Shown: positions 15,282-24,671 of the stretch, one piece after another | Layout of the letters: each line of letters opens with the position of its first letter | How positions within the stretch are numbered: the stretch's first letter is position 1 | Source: Clostridiales bacterium | Lineage (GTDB): Bacteria; Bacillota; Clostridia; Christensenellales; Aristaeellaceae | NCBI GenBank assembly: GCA_004555155.1 | Contig: SFJH01000004.1 | Span: 1 to 64,000 of the forward strand | Length of the DNA stretch: 64,000 nucleotides | Direction: 5' to 3' | Translations under genes and position numbers: made by a program | Notes under the pieces: generated by a model | Seen by the model: only the letters and a program-made list of their open reading frames with translations | Database searches by the model: none | What the model was told of the DNA's origin: nothing

Positions 15282-16874
15282 TTACAGCGATTCGAAGATA
15301 TGCGCGCCGCGCGTGCGGATCCACTGCCGCAGCAGGGCGTAGGCCGCCAGCAGCAGCGCGGTTGCGCCCAGCAGAAAGACGGCGGGGGAGAGCCTGGCGC
15401 GCAGCAGTCCGCAGACCGCCGCAAGCGCTGCCACCAGCGCCCAGCCGCCGAGCAGCGCGATGGTCACGCTGGCGCTCTGCTTGATGGGAACGATCTCATT
15501 CGTCCAGTTCAGGTTGGGCATCTTCAGATTCAGCGTCAGTCCGAGCGCGGCCATGAACAGGACGAACGCGATCACCGAGGCGAACAGGAGCGCGGCGAGC
15601 ACGGGCTCGGGCTTCAGCACGATTGCGGCGCCGGCCGTCAGCAGCATCGCCGGGATCAGCGTGAAGATCAGGTGCAGGCGCAGCTTGGCGGACAGAACCT
15701 TCGCCGCGGGCACGGGCAGGGATTGCGCCAGCCACAGACTCTTGCCCTCCAGCGACACCGAAGGCGCGGCGAGATCGTTCATGGAGGCGAGCGCGCAGAT
15801 GGCTGCGGCGGCCAGCAGCGGCAGCATCGATTCATTGCCCTCGGCAAACATCGCCAGCATCTCCCGGACGGCGTCGGCCTTGATCAGCAGCGCGGCCATT
15901 CCGATCAGCATGAACACGCAGCCCAGGCCGCAGTTGAGCATGTAGTTGGGACTGCCGAGGAAGCGGCGCATCTCCTTGAACAGCAGCGCGCCGTCCACGG
16001 AGCGCATGGCGGCGGGGCGCTCGCGATAGCGGGCCTTGACTTCGCCGCGCTTGTCCGTGACGATGCGGTTGTAGCTTCGCGCCAGCGCCAGCATCATGGC
16101 GGCGAACAGCGCCAGCACCATGCCGGTCAGCAGCAGCAGCGACGGCAGGTCGCCCGCCGCGCCGCGGCCCAGCAGATACAGCGGCTGGATGCGCATCATG
16201 GCCTTGCCCGTCGCGGTGGGATCGCTGGCGATGTCCAGCAGCATCTGATAGGCCTTTCCGTAGAGATAGTAGTACCCGCCCAGAAACGCCAGCGACAGCA
16301 CCACCACCAGCAGACTGCGGTGTTTCGCCTTTGCGCTGATCAGCGCGACGAACCATCCCAGAATCGCCGAGAGCGTCAGCACGAACACGGACAGCATCAG
16401 CGTCGTCCACAGCGCGCACAGTACCGCTGCAATCCCGGGCTTCGCCACGACCCCGTATACGCCCAGCGCCGGCAGCATCACCAGCAGCTCGTACATGAGG
16501 CCCATGGCGTATACGCCGGAAAGCCGCGCCGTCAGGATGATCCGGGGCGGAATGGGCATGGACGTCAGCAGATCGTTGTCCTTGGAGAGATAGAGTCCGG
16601 CATAGGTGTTGAACACGCTGCCGAACACGCCCAGCACCACGCCCACCAGTCCCGTCAGCGTGAAGTACAGCCAGTCCATGCCCACAGCGGTCAGCGGCTT
16701 GCACAGCATCAGCGACATGCCCACGAAGATTCCCGCGATCACGCCGAACAGCGCCGCATACATCGCGATGCCCGCCGCCAGCCGCATGCCGGTGCGCTTC
16801 CGATTCTTTTTCTTGTCCAGCCAGAAGAAGGAGAACAGCTCCATCATTTGCTTTTTCATCAGCGTTTTAAGCAT
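15282..16874 (-). CDS. ABC-2 type transporter permease
   Basis: A 530-aa polytopic membrane protein with roughly 12 hydrophobic segments, of the large ABC-2-like permease type often annotated as a putative ABC exporter. The cytoplasmic N-terminus is basic (FFWLDKKKNRKRTG), and the loop YLSKDNDLLTSMPIPPRIIL is characteristic of this family. It overlaps the ATP-binding gene by 8 bp. With that ATPase it should form an exporter or a multidrug or lipid-type transporter under TetR control. Substrate unknown. Confidence 0.85.
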   Translation of the reverse strand: MLKTLMKKQMMELFSFFWLDKKKNRKRTGMRLAAGIAMYAALFGVIAGIFVGMSLMLCKPLTAVGMDWLYFTLTGLVGVVLGVFGSVFNTYAGLYLSKDNDLLTSMPIPPRIILTARLSGVYAMGLMYELLVMLPALGVYGVVAKPGIAAVLCALWTTLMLSVFVLTLSAILGWFVALISAKAKHRSLLVVVLSLAFLGGYYYLYGKAYQMLLDIASDPTATGKAMMRIQPLYLLGRGAAGDLPSLLLLTGMVLALFAAMMLALARSYNRIVTDKRGEVKARYRERPAAMRSVDGALLFKEMRRFLGSPNYMLNCGLGCVFMLIGMAALLIKADAVREMLAMFAEGNESMLPLLAAAAICALASMNDLAAPSVSLEGKSLWLAQSLPVPAAKVLSAKLRLHLIFTLIPAMLLTAGAAIVLKPEPVLAALLFASVIAFVLFMAALGLTLNLKMPNLNWTNEIVPIKQSASVTIALLGGWALVAALAAVCGLLRARLSPAVFLLGATALLLAAYALLRQWIRTRGAHIFESL

Positions 16875-17580
16875 GGTCGTCCTCCAGTTCCAGGAACACG
16901 TCCTCCAGGGAGGCGTCGCCCTTGACCTCCTCCATCGTGCCGGATTTCACGAGCTTGCCGCCCTTGATGATGGCCACCTCGTCGCAGAGCTTCTCGGCCA
17001 CCTCCAGCACGTGCGTGGAGAAGAAGATCGCGCCGCCGCGGTCGCACAGCCCGCGCATCAGCTCCTTCAGCAGATGGGACGCCTTGGGATCCAGGCCCAC
17101 GAAGGGCTCGTCCATGACGATCAGCCTGGGCTCGTGGATCAGCGCGGAGATGATGGCCAGCTTCTGCTTCATGCCGTGGGAATAGGCGGAGATCGGCTGC
17201 GCGAGATCGCCGGTCAGCTCGAAGGCGTCCGCGTATTCGCGGATGCGGCTTTGGCGATCCTCCGCGCTGACGCGGAACACGTCGGCCACGAAGTTCAGAT
17301 ACTGGATGCCGGTCATGAATTCATAGAGATCCGGATTGTCCGGGATGTAGGCGAGCCGGGCCTTGCAGGCCAGCGGATCCTTCTTCAGCGAGATGCCGTC
17401 GATGGTGACAATTCCGGAATCGAAGCGGAGCAGGCCGCAGGCGGATTTGATGGTGGTGGTCTTGCCCGCGCCGTTGTGGCCGATGAAGCCGTAGATTTCG
17501 CCCGGATGGATGTGCAGCGAGAGATCGTCCACGGCGCGCTTGTCGCCGTAGGTCTTGGTCAGATGCTCAATTTTCAGCAT
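16867..17580 (-). CDS. ABC transporter ATP-binding protein (exporter type)
   Basis: A 237-aa ABC ATPase. Motifs: Walker A GHNGAGKTT, signature YSHGMKQKLAI (a variant of LSGGQ with SHG), Walker B LIVMDEPFVGLDP and the H-loop FSTHVLE. The SHGMKQ signature and GLDPKA are typical of ATPases paired with ABC-2 permeases. The start has GGAGGA just upstream. It overlaps the TetR gene by 7 bp and the permease gene by 8 bp, giving a tightly coupled operon. Confidence 0.92.
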   Translation of the reverse strand: MLKIEHLTKTYGDKRAVDDLSLHIHPGEIYGFIGHNGAGKTTTIKSACGLLRFDSGIVTIDGISLKKDPLACKARLAYIPDNPDLYEFMTGIQYLNFVADVFRVSAEDRQSRIREYADAFELTGDLAQPISAYSHGMKQKLAIISALIHEPRLIVMDEPFVGLDPKASHLLKELMRGLCDRGGAIFFSTHVLEVAEKLCDEVAIIKGGKLVKSGTMEEVKGDASLEDVFLELEDDHA

Positions 17581-18239
17581 GATGTTTGTCCTCCTGGAAT
17601 CGATTGCCCGGATAACCGGGCGCTTTCGTCGGAATCGGCGGGCACCGGACGGACGACGGCGCTGTTCAGTCCGCCGGATTGGATCATCATCACCATTCCG
17701 GTGAAGATCTGCCCCAGCTTCTGGGCGATCTCCTCCTCGGTGAAGTCGCAGACCTTCATGGCGCACAGCGCGCCCATGCCGAAGGCGTGCACCCACATCT
17801 GCTCGAACAGCACGTAGGCCTCCTCCGGCGAGAGGTCGTAGTCCCGCTGGATGAGCATGGTGCAGATGTCCGTCATGCTGCCCAGATCGCGGATGGTGTC
17901 CTCGAAGCGCTGGCCCTCGGCGTGCTCCTGCATGAACAGCAGCTTGTACAGCTCCGGCTCATGGATGGCGTAGCTCACCATCAGCATGCCGATGCGCTTG
18001 AACGCGGGCGTGTACCCGGAGAAATCGCCGATGTACGCTTCGAACTCGCGCAGCGCCAGCTCGCGGGCCGCCCATTTCACCTCGCGCATGCTCTTGAACG
18101 CCGTGAAGATGGGCCGGGACGACGTGCCCAGCCGTTCGCCCAGATTGCGCGCCGTCAGCGCGTCCACGCCCGATTCCTTCACGATCTCCAGCGCGGCCGC
18201 TGCGATTTCTTCCCTTGTAAATTTCGGTTTGGGCGGCAT
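17574..18239 (-). CDS. TetR/AcrR-family transcriptional regulator
   Basis: A 221-aa repressor. The N-terminal helix-turn-helix is visible as FTREEIAAAALEIVKESGVD...LTARNLGERLGTSSRPIFTAF. The all-helical C-terminal ligand domain is not family-specific. It is the first gene of the ABC transporter operon, and a near-perfect 31-bp palindrome lies between its promoter and its start. It therefore very likely represses itself and the whole operon until a ligand, possibly the exported substrate, binds. Start at MPPKPKF, the first ATG after a GAGG-containing site. Confidence 0.9.
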   Translation of the reverse strand: MPPKPKFTREEIAAAALEIVKESGVDALTARNLGERLGTSSRPIFTAFKSMREVKWAARELALREFEAYIGDFSGYTPAFKRIGMLMVSYAIHEPELYKLLFMQEHAEGQRFEDTIRDLGSMTDICTMLIQRDYDLSPEEAYVLFEQMWVHAFGMGALCAMKVCDFTEEEIAQKLGQIFTGMVMMIQSGGLNSAVVRPVPADSDESARLSGQSIPGGQTSC

Positions 18240-18275
18240 ATCCTCGATCCCTTTCCTGTGAATTTGGAATGGTAA

Positions 18276-18306
18276 CATGGTTGTGCAACAATGTTGCGTA
18301 ACTATG
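18276..18306. promoter_or_regulatory. 31-bp palindromic operator, probably for the adjacent TetR regulator
   Basis: The site is symmetric at 12 of 15 positions per arm around a central base, with an inner perfect core GCAACA-T-TGTTGC and outer CAT/ATG and GTT/AAC pairs. It begins 5 bases downstream of the -10 element and lies between the promoter and the regulator's start codon, the standard place for autorepression. Confidence 0.8.
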
Positions 18307-18310
18307 TTTT

Positions 18311-18339
18311 ATTATAATCCGGAGTGAGGGCGATGTCAA
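18311..18339 (-). promoter_or_regulatory. Consensus promoter of the TetR/ABC operon
   Basis: Minus-strand TTGACA (18334-18339) and TATAAT (18311-18316) with a 17-bp spacer, all consensus. The 31-bp operator covers the expected start site. Confidence 0.85.
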
Positions 18340-18394
18340 TTCCCCCGGGGAATCTGAGCGTGTTAAGTTCTGAAGAAGGTATCTGCGCATTGCA

Positions 18395-18422
18395 AAAGCC
18401 AGCGTCCTGAGACGCTGGCTTT
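18395..18422 (-). terminator. Terminator of the EamA transporter gene
   Basis: A perfect 12-bp stem AAAGCCAGCGTC/GACGCTGGCTTT (18395-18406 with 18411-18422, 4-nt loop) ends in T residues on the minus strand. It begins 25 bases after the stop codon. Confidence 0.85.
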
Positions 18423-18447
18423 CATATGGAGCCTTTGCAAGGCGGGA

Positions 18448-19332
18448 TCACTTCTTCCTGGCCAGCAGGAAGACCGTCGTCATGATACAGGCGAAGCCGA
18501 GCAGATCGATCCACTGGAACTGCGTGCCCAGCCAGAGCACGGAGAACAGCGTGGCGGAGACCGGTTCGACGCTGGCCAGCATGCTCGCGCGCACCGCGCC
18601 GACGTCGGCCACGCCCTGCAGGTACAGCGTATACGCCAGTACCGTGCCCATCACGACCACGCCGCCCGTCGCGAGCCAGCCGTACACGTCCAGCGCCACG
18701 GGAATCGTCCACACCCGTATGGCGCAGGCGAATACGATTCCGCCCAGCAGCATCGCCCAGCCGGTGACGGTGACGCTGCCCCATCGGGGGATGATGCCTG
18801 CGGGCAGCAGCGTATACAGCGCCAGACTCGCAGCCGACAGCAGTCCCCAGATGAGTCCCTCCCGGGAGAGCGCCATCGTTCCCGGATCGCCGTGGGTGGC
18901 CAGAAGGTAGGTGCCGCCCACCGCCAGTACGATGGATGCGGTCTCGCGTCCGTCGGGCAGCTTCCGGCTGTATGCGCACACCAGCGCCATGATCAGCACC
19001 GGTCCCAGATATTGCAGCACCGTGGCCGTGCCGGCGTTGGAATACCCGATGGAGGTCAGATAGGCGTACTGGCTGAAGACCAGCCCCAGCAGTGCGAAGA
19101 CGACCAGCCGAAGCGCGTCCCGACGATCATGCCAGATCGCCAATGCTTTCTTTCCGCTCCGGGACAGATTCACCGCCGTCAGTAGCACGCCCGCCGTGAC
19201 CATGCGCACCACCGTCAGCCATGCGGAATCCACCTGATAATGGGTAAACAGATACTGTCCGCACGCGCCGGAGAAGCCCCACAGGGCGCCGCCCGACAGC
19301 GTGCAGAGAATGCCTCTTGCGTTTTTGTTCAT
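18448..19332 (-). CDS. EamA/DMT-family metabolite transporter
   Basis: A 294-aa membrane protein with ten predicted helices in two homologous halves, the EamA (DMT) arrangement. Family features: LSGGALWGFSGACGQYLF in helix 1, then SIGYSNAGTATVLQYLGPV in the first repeat and AVRASMLASVEPVSATLFS in the second, both matching the conserved A..A..L..LEPV motif. Such proteins usually export amino acids or other small metabolites. It lies 112 bp downstream of proA with no clear promoter of its own, so it may be read with proBA; a link to proline export is speculation. Confidence 0.88.
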   Translation of the reverse strand: MNKNARGILCTLSGGALWGFSGACGQYLFTHYQVDSAWLTVVRMVTAGVLLTAVNLSRSGKKALAIWHDRRDALRLVVFALLGLVFSQYAYLTSIGYSNAGTATVLQYLGPVLIMALVCAYSRKLPDGRETASIVLAVGGTYLLATHGDPGTMALSREGLIWGLLSAASLALYTLLPAGIIPRWGSVTVTGWAMLLGGIVFACAIRVWTIPVALDVYGWLATGGVVVMGTVLAYTLYLQGVADVGAVRASMLASVEPVSATLFSVLWLGTQFQWIDLLGFACIMTTVFLLARKK

Positions 19333-19372
19333 CCAATCCTGCTTTCGTTTTTCATGATGCCGCCGCAGAGCA

Positions 19373-19403
19373 GCGGGCGGAGCCTGTAAAAGGCGCCGCC
19401 CGC
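19373..19403. other. Intercistronic hairpin between proA and the EamA gene
   Basis: GCGGGCGG (19373-19380) pairs with CCGCCCGC (19396-19403), with an inner GCCT/AGGC stem. No T run follows on either strand, so it may be a processing or partial termination site. Confidence 0.4.
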
Positions 19404-19444
19404 GATGCTTTGTCCGTGCGTCGATGGATCGTCAGACGTTTTTC

Positions 19445-20701
19445 TCAACGCACCTGTCCGTTTCCATGGATGACGTACTTGTAGGTGGTCAGCTCCTCCA
19501 GTCCCATCGGGCCGCGGGCGTGGAGCTTCTGGGTGGAGATGCCCATCTCGCAGCCCAGGCCGAACTCGCCGCCGTCGGTGAAGCGGGTGGAGCAGTTCAC
19601 GTACACCGCCGCGCTGTCCACGCCGGAGGTAAACGCGCGCTGCGCCGCTTCGTCCTTCGCCACGATGGCCTCGCTGTGTCCGGTGGAATGGGCGGCGATG
19701 TGCGCCACGGCGGACTGCACGTCGTCCACGACCTTGACCGCGAGAATGTAATCCAGGAATTCGGTGTCGAAGTCCGCCTCTCCGGCGGGGGTTCCCGGGA
19801 TGATCCGCGCCGCAGCCTCGTCCAGACGCAGCTCCACGGGCGTCTTGCCCGCCGCCGCGCGGTCGTCCACCAGCCGCTCTTTCAGCCTCGGCAGGAATTC
19901 CGCCGCGATGGCCCGATGCACCAGACAGACCTCCTCGGCGTTGCACACCGAGGGACGGCTGGTCTTGGCGTTTTCGATGATATCCAGCGCCATGTCCTGA
20001 TCCGCCGAGACGTCCACATAGACGTGGCAGATGCCCGTTCCGGTCTGGATGCAGGGCACCTTTGCGTTTTCGGTGCACGCGCGGATCAGACCCGCGCCGC
20101 CCCGGGGGATCAGCAGGTCGATGAGACCCACGGCGGTCATCAGTTCGTTGGCGCTCTGACGGGTCGTGTCCTGCACCAGCTGCACCAGCGTCTCCGGCAG
20201 TCCCGCCTTCGCGAGCCCCTTCTGAAGCGCCCGGACGATGGCGTTGGCCGACCGGAACGCCTCCTTGCCGCCGCGCAGCACGCAGGCGTTGCCGCTCTTG
20301 ACCGCCAGCGCGGCCGCGTCGCTGGTGACGTTGGGACGGCTCTCGTAGATGATGGCGATCACGCCCATGGGCACGCCGGTCTTTTCGATGATCATGCCGT
20401 TGGGCCGCTCCACCCGGGAGATCACGCGCCCCACAGGATCCGGCAGCTGTGCCACCTGGCGCACGCCGTCGGCCATGCCCTCCAGCCGCTCGGGCGTCAG
20501 GCGCAGCCGGTCGAGCATCACGTCGGACACATGGCCCCTGGCGGCTTCGAGATCCTCCTGATTGGCCGCGAGAATTTCCGCCTGCGCGCAGAGCAGCTGC
20601 TCCGCCATGGCGATCAGCGCGGCGTTCTTCGTCTGCGAATCCGCGGCGCAGAGCTTCGGCCAGGCTGCGCGGGCGGACTTCATGATTTCAAGCGTCGTCA
20701 T
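19445..20701 (-). CDS. proA: Gamma-glutamyl phosphate reductase
   Basis: ProA reduces gamma-glutamyl phosphate with NADPH to glutamate semialdehyde, the second step of proline synthesis. The 418-aa protein has the family sequence [29 protein letters not shown] region ([13 protein letters not shown]) and the catalytic cysteine in [11 protein letters not shown]. Near the C-terminus are [20 protein letters not shown] and the terminal [19 protein letters not shown], all diagnostic. Its ATG overlaps the proB stop by four bases (ATGA), so the two products are translationally coupled. Confidence 0.97.
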   Translation of the reverse strand: MTTLEIMKSARAAWPKLCAADSQTKNAALIAMAEQLLCAQAEILAANQEDLEAARGHVSDVMLDRLRLTPERLEGMADGVRQVAQLPDPVGRVISRVERPNGMIIEKTGVPMGVIAIIYESRPNVTSDAAALAVKSGNACVLRGGKEAFRSANAIVRALQKGLAKAGLPETLVQLVQDTTRQSANELMTAVGLIDLLIPRGGAGLIRACTENAKVPCIQTGTGICHVYVDVSADQDMALDIIENAKTSRPSVCNAEEVCLVHRAIAAEFLPRLKERLVDDRAAAGKTPVELRLDEAAARIIPGTPAGEADFDTEFLDYILAVKVVDDVQSAVAHIAAHSTGHSEAIVAKDEAAQRAFTSGVDSAAVYVNCSTRFTDGGEFGLGCEMGISTQKLHARGPMGLEELTTYKYVIHGNGQVR

Positions 20702-21471
20702 TTTGTCTTCCTCCCGATGAATCTGGTGCCCACCGGCGCGCCGTCGAGGATCTGATAGATGATCTCCGGCTGTTCGCCGTTGGCGATGACCATGTCGATG
20801 CCCTCCTGGGTGACGAGCTTCGCCGCGCGCAGCTTGGTGACCATGCCGCCGGTGCCCAGCGCGGAGCCGTTGCCGCCCGCCAGCGCCATCACCTCCGGCG
20901 TCAGCGCCTCCACCACCGGCATCAGCCTGGCCTGGGGATCGCGACGGGGATCGGCGGTGTACAGCCCGTCGATGTCCGAGAGCAGGATCAGCAGGTCGGC
21001 CTCCACGGTGGTGGCCACGATGGCGCCCAGGGTGTCGTTGTCGCCGATGACGATCTCGTCGGTGGCGACGGTGTCGTTTTCGTTGATCACGGGCAGCGCG
21101 CCCAGCTCCAGCAGGCGGAACATGGTGTTGTGGAAGTGATTGCGCCGACCCTCGTCCTCCACGTCGCTGCCGGTGAGCAGCACCTGAGCGACGGTGTGGT
21201 TGTACTGGGAGAACAGGCGGTCGTAGGTGTACATCAGCTCGCACTGGCCCACGGCTGCGGCGGCCTGCTTGGTGGGGATGTCCTTCGGGCGCTCCTTCAG
21301 CGAGAGCTTGCCCACGCCCATGCCGATTGCGCCCGATGACACGAGAATCACCTCGTGTCCTGCGTTTTTCACGTCACTGAGCACCTTGCACAGCGCCTCC
21401 ACGCGGCGGATATTCATCCTGCCCGTGCGGTGCGCCAGCGTGGAGGTGCCCACTTTGATTACGATTCTCAT
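20698..21471 (-). CDS. proB: Glutamate 5-kinase, short form without PUA domain
   Basis: ProB phosphorylates glutamate, the first and usually feedback-controlled step of proline synthesis. The protein (257 aa) has the amino acid kinase fold with [10 protein letters not shown] at the start, [22 protein letters not shown] and DNDTLGA, and [12 protein letters not shown]. It ends with the kinase domain. The C-terminal PUA domain of the long forms, such as that of E. coli, is absent. Start at the ATG preceded by AAGGAG; an upstream in-frame start lacks such a site. Confidence 0.96.
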   Translation of the reverse strand: MRIVIKVGTSTLAHRTGRMNIRRVEALCKVLSDVKNAGHEVILVSSGAIGMGVGKLSLKERPKDIPTKQAAAAVGQCELMYTYDRLFSQYNHTVAQVLLTGSDVEDEGRRNHFHNTMFRLLELGALPVINENDTVATDEIVIGDNDTLGAIVATTVEADLLILLSDIDGLYTADPRRDPQARLMPVVEALTPEVMALAGGNGSALGTGGMVTKLRAAKLVTQEGIDMVIANGEQPEIIYQILDGAPVGTRFIGRKTK

Positions 21472-21593
21472 GTTTCTCGCTCCTTCGCGTCCGTCCGGGC
21501 GGAGCATTCGGCGAACGCCGTCCGCGCCGCGGGCGCAGTGGAAATGTACAGACGATTTGTGTGAGGAACGCGCGGGGAAGCGCGCGTCTGATC

Positions 21594-22352
21594 TCAGCGG
21601 TTGTTGATCGCGCAGAGCTCCAGCGCCGCGTCCTGAATCAGCCGCTCGAACCGGGGCACGTCCACCCCGTTGGACAGCAGGCAGACGACGAAGGGCCGCT
21701 TCGCCCGGATCACGCCCACGTCGTGGGTGATTCCATCGTCCTCGCCGGTCTTGTGGGCCACGGGGACGTTCATGCTGTGCAGGAAGAAGGGCAGCTTGCC
21801 GTTCAGGCGCTGGCTACCCAGGATCTCCATCATCTTCCGGTCGGACGCGCCGCCCAGCAGCTCGCCCTGGGCGATGCGCTCCAGCAGCAGACCGATTCCC
21901 CGGGCGGTGACGGTGTTTTCCACGCCCTGTCGGGACTTCTCCGCGTCGAACAGCTTTCTGCGCAGGCAGACGCCGGGAATGCCCATCTCTTCCATGGTTT
22001 GATTGACGCGCGCCATGCCCAGCCGGTCGATCAGCAGATTGGTGGCGGTGTTGTCGCTTAAGATGATCATCAGCGTGATCAGATCCATCACCGTCGCTCT
22101 GAGCCCGTCGTGCATGTAGGTGAGCGCGCCGCAGGAGGGCATCTTGTCCTCCGGGCGAATTTCGATCTCCTCCGCCGGATCCAGTTCGCCGGTCTGAATG
22201 CGGCGGAACGCCTCCGCCATGACCGGCAGCTTGATCACGCTGGCGGCGATCAGCGGCTCGTCCGCCTGAAACATGACTGGCTCTCCGCCCAGCGGGCGAT
22301 AGTAAAACCCCACGCGACCCGGCGTCTGCCGGATCCGCTCAAGACACTCCAT
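21594..22352 (-). CDS. Class A beta-lactamase-like serine hydrolase without a signal peptide
   Basis: A 252-aa protein with the serine beta-lactamase/PBP motifs in order: S38-V-I-K41 (SxxK), S98-D-N100 and HKTG near residue 210. The region ENTVTARGIG corresponds to the segment after the omega loop, but the usual ExxLN with the deacylating glutamate is not evident; an EKSRQG stretch stands nearby. There is no N-terminal signal sequence, so the product would stay in the cytoplasm, unlike true beta-lactamases. It may hydrolyse another amide or ester. GGAG precedes the ATG. It lies between proB and an orphan binding protein. Confidence 0.75.
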   Translation of the reverse strand: MECLERIRQTPGRVGFYYRPLGGEPVMFQADEPLIAASVIKLPVMAEAFRRIQTGELDPAEEIEIRPEDKMPSCGALTYMHDGLRATVMDLITLMIILSDNTATNLLIDRLGMARVNQTMEEMGIPGVCLRRKLFDAEKSRQGVENTVTARGIGLLLERIAQGELLGGASDRKMMEILGSQRLNGKLPFFLHSMNVPVAHKTGEDDGITHDVGVIRAKRPFVVCLLSNGVDVPRFERLIQDAALELCAINNR

Positions 22353-22431
22353 AGCGATTCTCCTTTGATGGATGCAGCGGCGGAAGGACAGCTGTTCTCC
22401 GCAGACCCGCCGCCGGACGATTCGAAAATGC

Positions 22432-24051
22432 TCAGTTGCTCAGATACTCCAGCCCGCGGAACACGTTCATCGCGCGGATGCCGGTCAGACCGCCCAGCGA
22501 TCGGCTGGACAGCACCGTGCCCGCCCGGAACAGCAGGCCCATCACGGGCAGCTCCTCCACCAGCTGCAGCTGCAGCTGGCTGTACACCTGCTTCATGCCG
22601 GCCTCGTCCGCGGCGGTGGTCGTCTGGGTGAGGAGCGCGTCCATGGACGTGCTGGTGTAGTTGTTGAAGTTCAGATTGCCGTCCGTGCCGAGCAGCGCCG
22701 TCAGCAGCGGAATTTCGCTCAGATTCGCGCCGATGAGCGCAAGATCGTATTCGCCGTTCTTGATCCGCTTTTTCAGCGTATCCTTGCTCATCACCTCGAC
22801 GCTGACCCGGAAGCCCACGGTCGTCAGATAGTCGGCGATCAGATTGGCGGCGTTTTCGCGCATGGAGGTGGTGGAGTCGTTGAAGGTGATGATGTTGACC
22901 TCCAGCTCTCTGAGGCGGATGCCCTCCAGCTTGTCCAGCGTGATATCGCCGTTCAGATCCGCCCATCCGGCGTCATAGAGCAGCTGCAGCGCGCGCTCCG
23001 GGCTGTAATAATACTGGGCGCTCTGGCTCTCGTAGAGCCATGTGCCCGGCAGAATGGGCACCTCGCTCTGGATGGCCATGTCCAGATAGGCGTTGGAGGC
23101 GATCACCGAGCGGTCGATGGCGTACATCACGGCCTGCCGCGTCCGGACGTCGGACATCTCCGAGGTGGAAGCCAGGTTGGGCACCATCATCTCATAGGTG
23201 GCGGAGCCGTAGTCCATGGAGGTGAGGTTGGACAGCTTCCGGCAGAGGGCGGCGTTGGAGCTGCGGGTGGACAGCATCTCCACGCGGCTGGTCTGCAGCG
23301 CCTCGATGGCGTCGCCGGAAGTCTCATAGCGGCAGAAGGTGACGGAGCCCAGCGTGGGCGGCTGCTTCCACCACAGCGGATTGGCCTCGATGCGCACCGC
23401 GCTGTCGATGTCATAGCGCACATACCAGAACGGGCCGGTGCCGCGGGGCATGTCGTCGTACAGCGTGGAGGACTGGATCACCGGAAAGTCCATGGCGTAC
23501 AGCGTGATGTAGCCCTCGTACTTGCCCTCCACGGCCAGCGTGCGTTCGTCAACGGCCTGCATCCGGGAGATCAGCTGCTTGAGCCGGGGCGTGTAGGGAT
23601 TGTCGGCGTCGTCCATCTGAACGAACTGCTCGTAGGTGGCCTGCACGTCGTAGGCGGTCAGCTCCGCGCCGTTGTGGAAGGTGATGCCACTGCGCAGCGT
23701 GAACTTCCACACCTTCTCCTGATGCTCCCAGTTGTCGGCCAGCATGGGGGAGGGCTTCTGGCTGTCGTCCAGCGCCACCAGCGATTCGAATACCAGCTGG
23801 TTCAGGCTCACCAGATCCCGCTCGTTGCACTGAAACGGATTCAGCCGCGCGCCGGCGGCGGCCACATAGCCGACCAGCAGATCGGCGTCGTAGATATCCG
23901 TCATATCCGCCGCCGGCGCTTCGGCCTGCCCGCCGTCGATCGCGCTGAAGTCTCCGGCCAGATCCCCGGCCAGCATCCCCTCCTCGGCGCTCGCGCCGGT
24001 CAGCGTCAGCAGCGCCAGCAGCAGCGCCAGCATGGATCGAATCTTACGCAT
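22432..24051 (-). CDS. Orphan extracytoplasmic solute-binding protein, family 5
   Basis: A 539-aa SBP_bac_5 protein. The signal peptide is MRKIRSMLALLLALLTLTGASA with no lipobox. Family features include YVAAAGARLNPFQCNERD, the LADNWEHQEKVWKFTLRSG block and GITFHNGAELTAYDV. An upstream ATG would add seven residues, but GAGGAA stands only before the ATG used here. It overlaps the lytic transglycosylase gene by 8 bp. No permease or ATPase gene is adjacent, so it must either serve a transporter encoded elsewhere or act as a sensor or wall-associated binding protein. Pairing with a transglycosylase suggests a cell-wall peptide ligand, which is inference. Confidence 0.85.
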   Translation of the reverse strand: MRKIRSMLALLLALLTLTGASAEEGMLAGDLAGDFSAIDGGQAEAPAADMTDIYDADLLVGYVAAAGARLNPFQCNERDLVSLNQLVFESLVALDDSQKPSPMLADNWEHQEKVWKFTLRSGITFHNGAELTAYDVQATYEQFVQMDDADNPYTPRLKQLISRMQAVDERTLAVEGKYEGYITLYAMDFPVIQSSTLYDDMPRGTGPFWYVRYDIDSAVRIEANPLWWKQPPTLGSVTFCRYETSGDAIEALQTSRVEMLSTRSSNAALCRKLSNLTSMDYGSATYEMMVPNLASTSEMSDVRTRQAVMYAIDRSVIASNAYLDMAIQSEVPILPGTWLYESQSAQYYYSPERALQLLYDAGWADLNGDITLDKLEGIRLRELEVNIITFNDSTTSMRENAANLIADYLTTVGFRVSVEVMSKDTLKKRIKNGEYDLALIGANLSEIPLLTALLGTDGNLNFNNYTSTSMDALLTQTTTAADEAGMKQVYSQLQLQLVEELPVMGLLFRAGTVLSSRSLGGLTGIRAMNVFRGLEYLSN

Positions 24052-24655
24052 AGATTTCCTCGTACTTTTCATAGTATTTCAGGATTCTGTCCACATACGT
24101 CCGGGTTGCGTCCGAGGGGATGACGCTCAGCGTCCTGCCGTCGGCGCTGTACTCCGGATTCTCCAGCCACTGATCCACCGTGCCCTGTCCCTGATGATAT
24201 GCCGAGGACGCGCAGCGCATATCGCCGTCATACCGGCGCATCAGGAAGCCCAGATACCAGCAGCCGTAGCGGATGTTGGTCTCGGGGTCGAACAGGCAGC
24301 CCTCCACGTAGTTCTCGTCGAACTTGCCGGACAGCCATTCGCCCGTGGAGGGAAGAATCTGCATCAGTCCCTGGGCGTTCACGCTGGAAACGGCCTCCGC
24401 CCGATAGCTGGACTCGGCCAGGATGACCGAGGCCACATAGGCCGGTTCGAGTCCGTTTTCCTCGGCGTACCGGCGGATCAGATCCTCGTATTCCACCGGA
24501 TAGGTGGTGATCGTCATGTCCGGCCGGTGATCCCACAGCAGCCATACGCCCAGTCCGCCGATGCCCAGCACCAGCACCGCGATGATCAGCGTCTGCGCGA
24601 TCCTCAATCCCATGCGGGCGCGGCGGGCGCGCCTCTTTCGTCTTTTGTTGGTCAT
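24044..24655 (-). CDS. Membrane-anchored lytic transglycosylase (SLT domain)
   Basis: A 203-aa protein with a very basic cytoplasmic start (TNKRRKRRARRAR), one helix (TLIIAVLVLGIGGLGVWLL) and an extracytoplasmic SLT goose-lysozyme-like domain. The catalytic glutamate is in VILAESSYRAEAVS, followed by AQGLMQILPST and later AYHQGQGTVDQWL, matching the Slt family. It cleaves peptidoglycan glycan strands to 1,6-anhydro ends. The stop overlaps the start of the binding-protein gene, and coaE ends upstream within 17 bp, so it lies in the polA-coaE operon. Confidence 0.9.
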   Translation of the reverse strand: MTNKRRKRRARRARMGLRIAQTLIIAVLVLGIGGLGVWLLWDHRPDMTITTYPVEYEDLIRRYAEENGLEPAYVASVILAESSYRAEAVSSVNAQGLMQILPSTGEWLSGKFDENYVEGCLFDPETNIRYGCWYLGFLMRRYDGDMRCASSAYHQGQGTVDQWLENPEYSADGRTLSVIPSDATRTYVDRILKYYEKYEEIYA

Positions 24656-24671
24656 CTGTCCCTCCCTGAAC

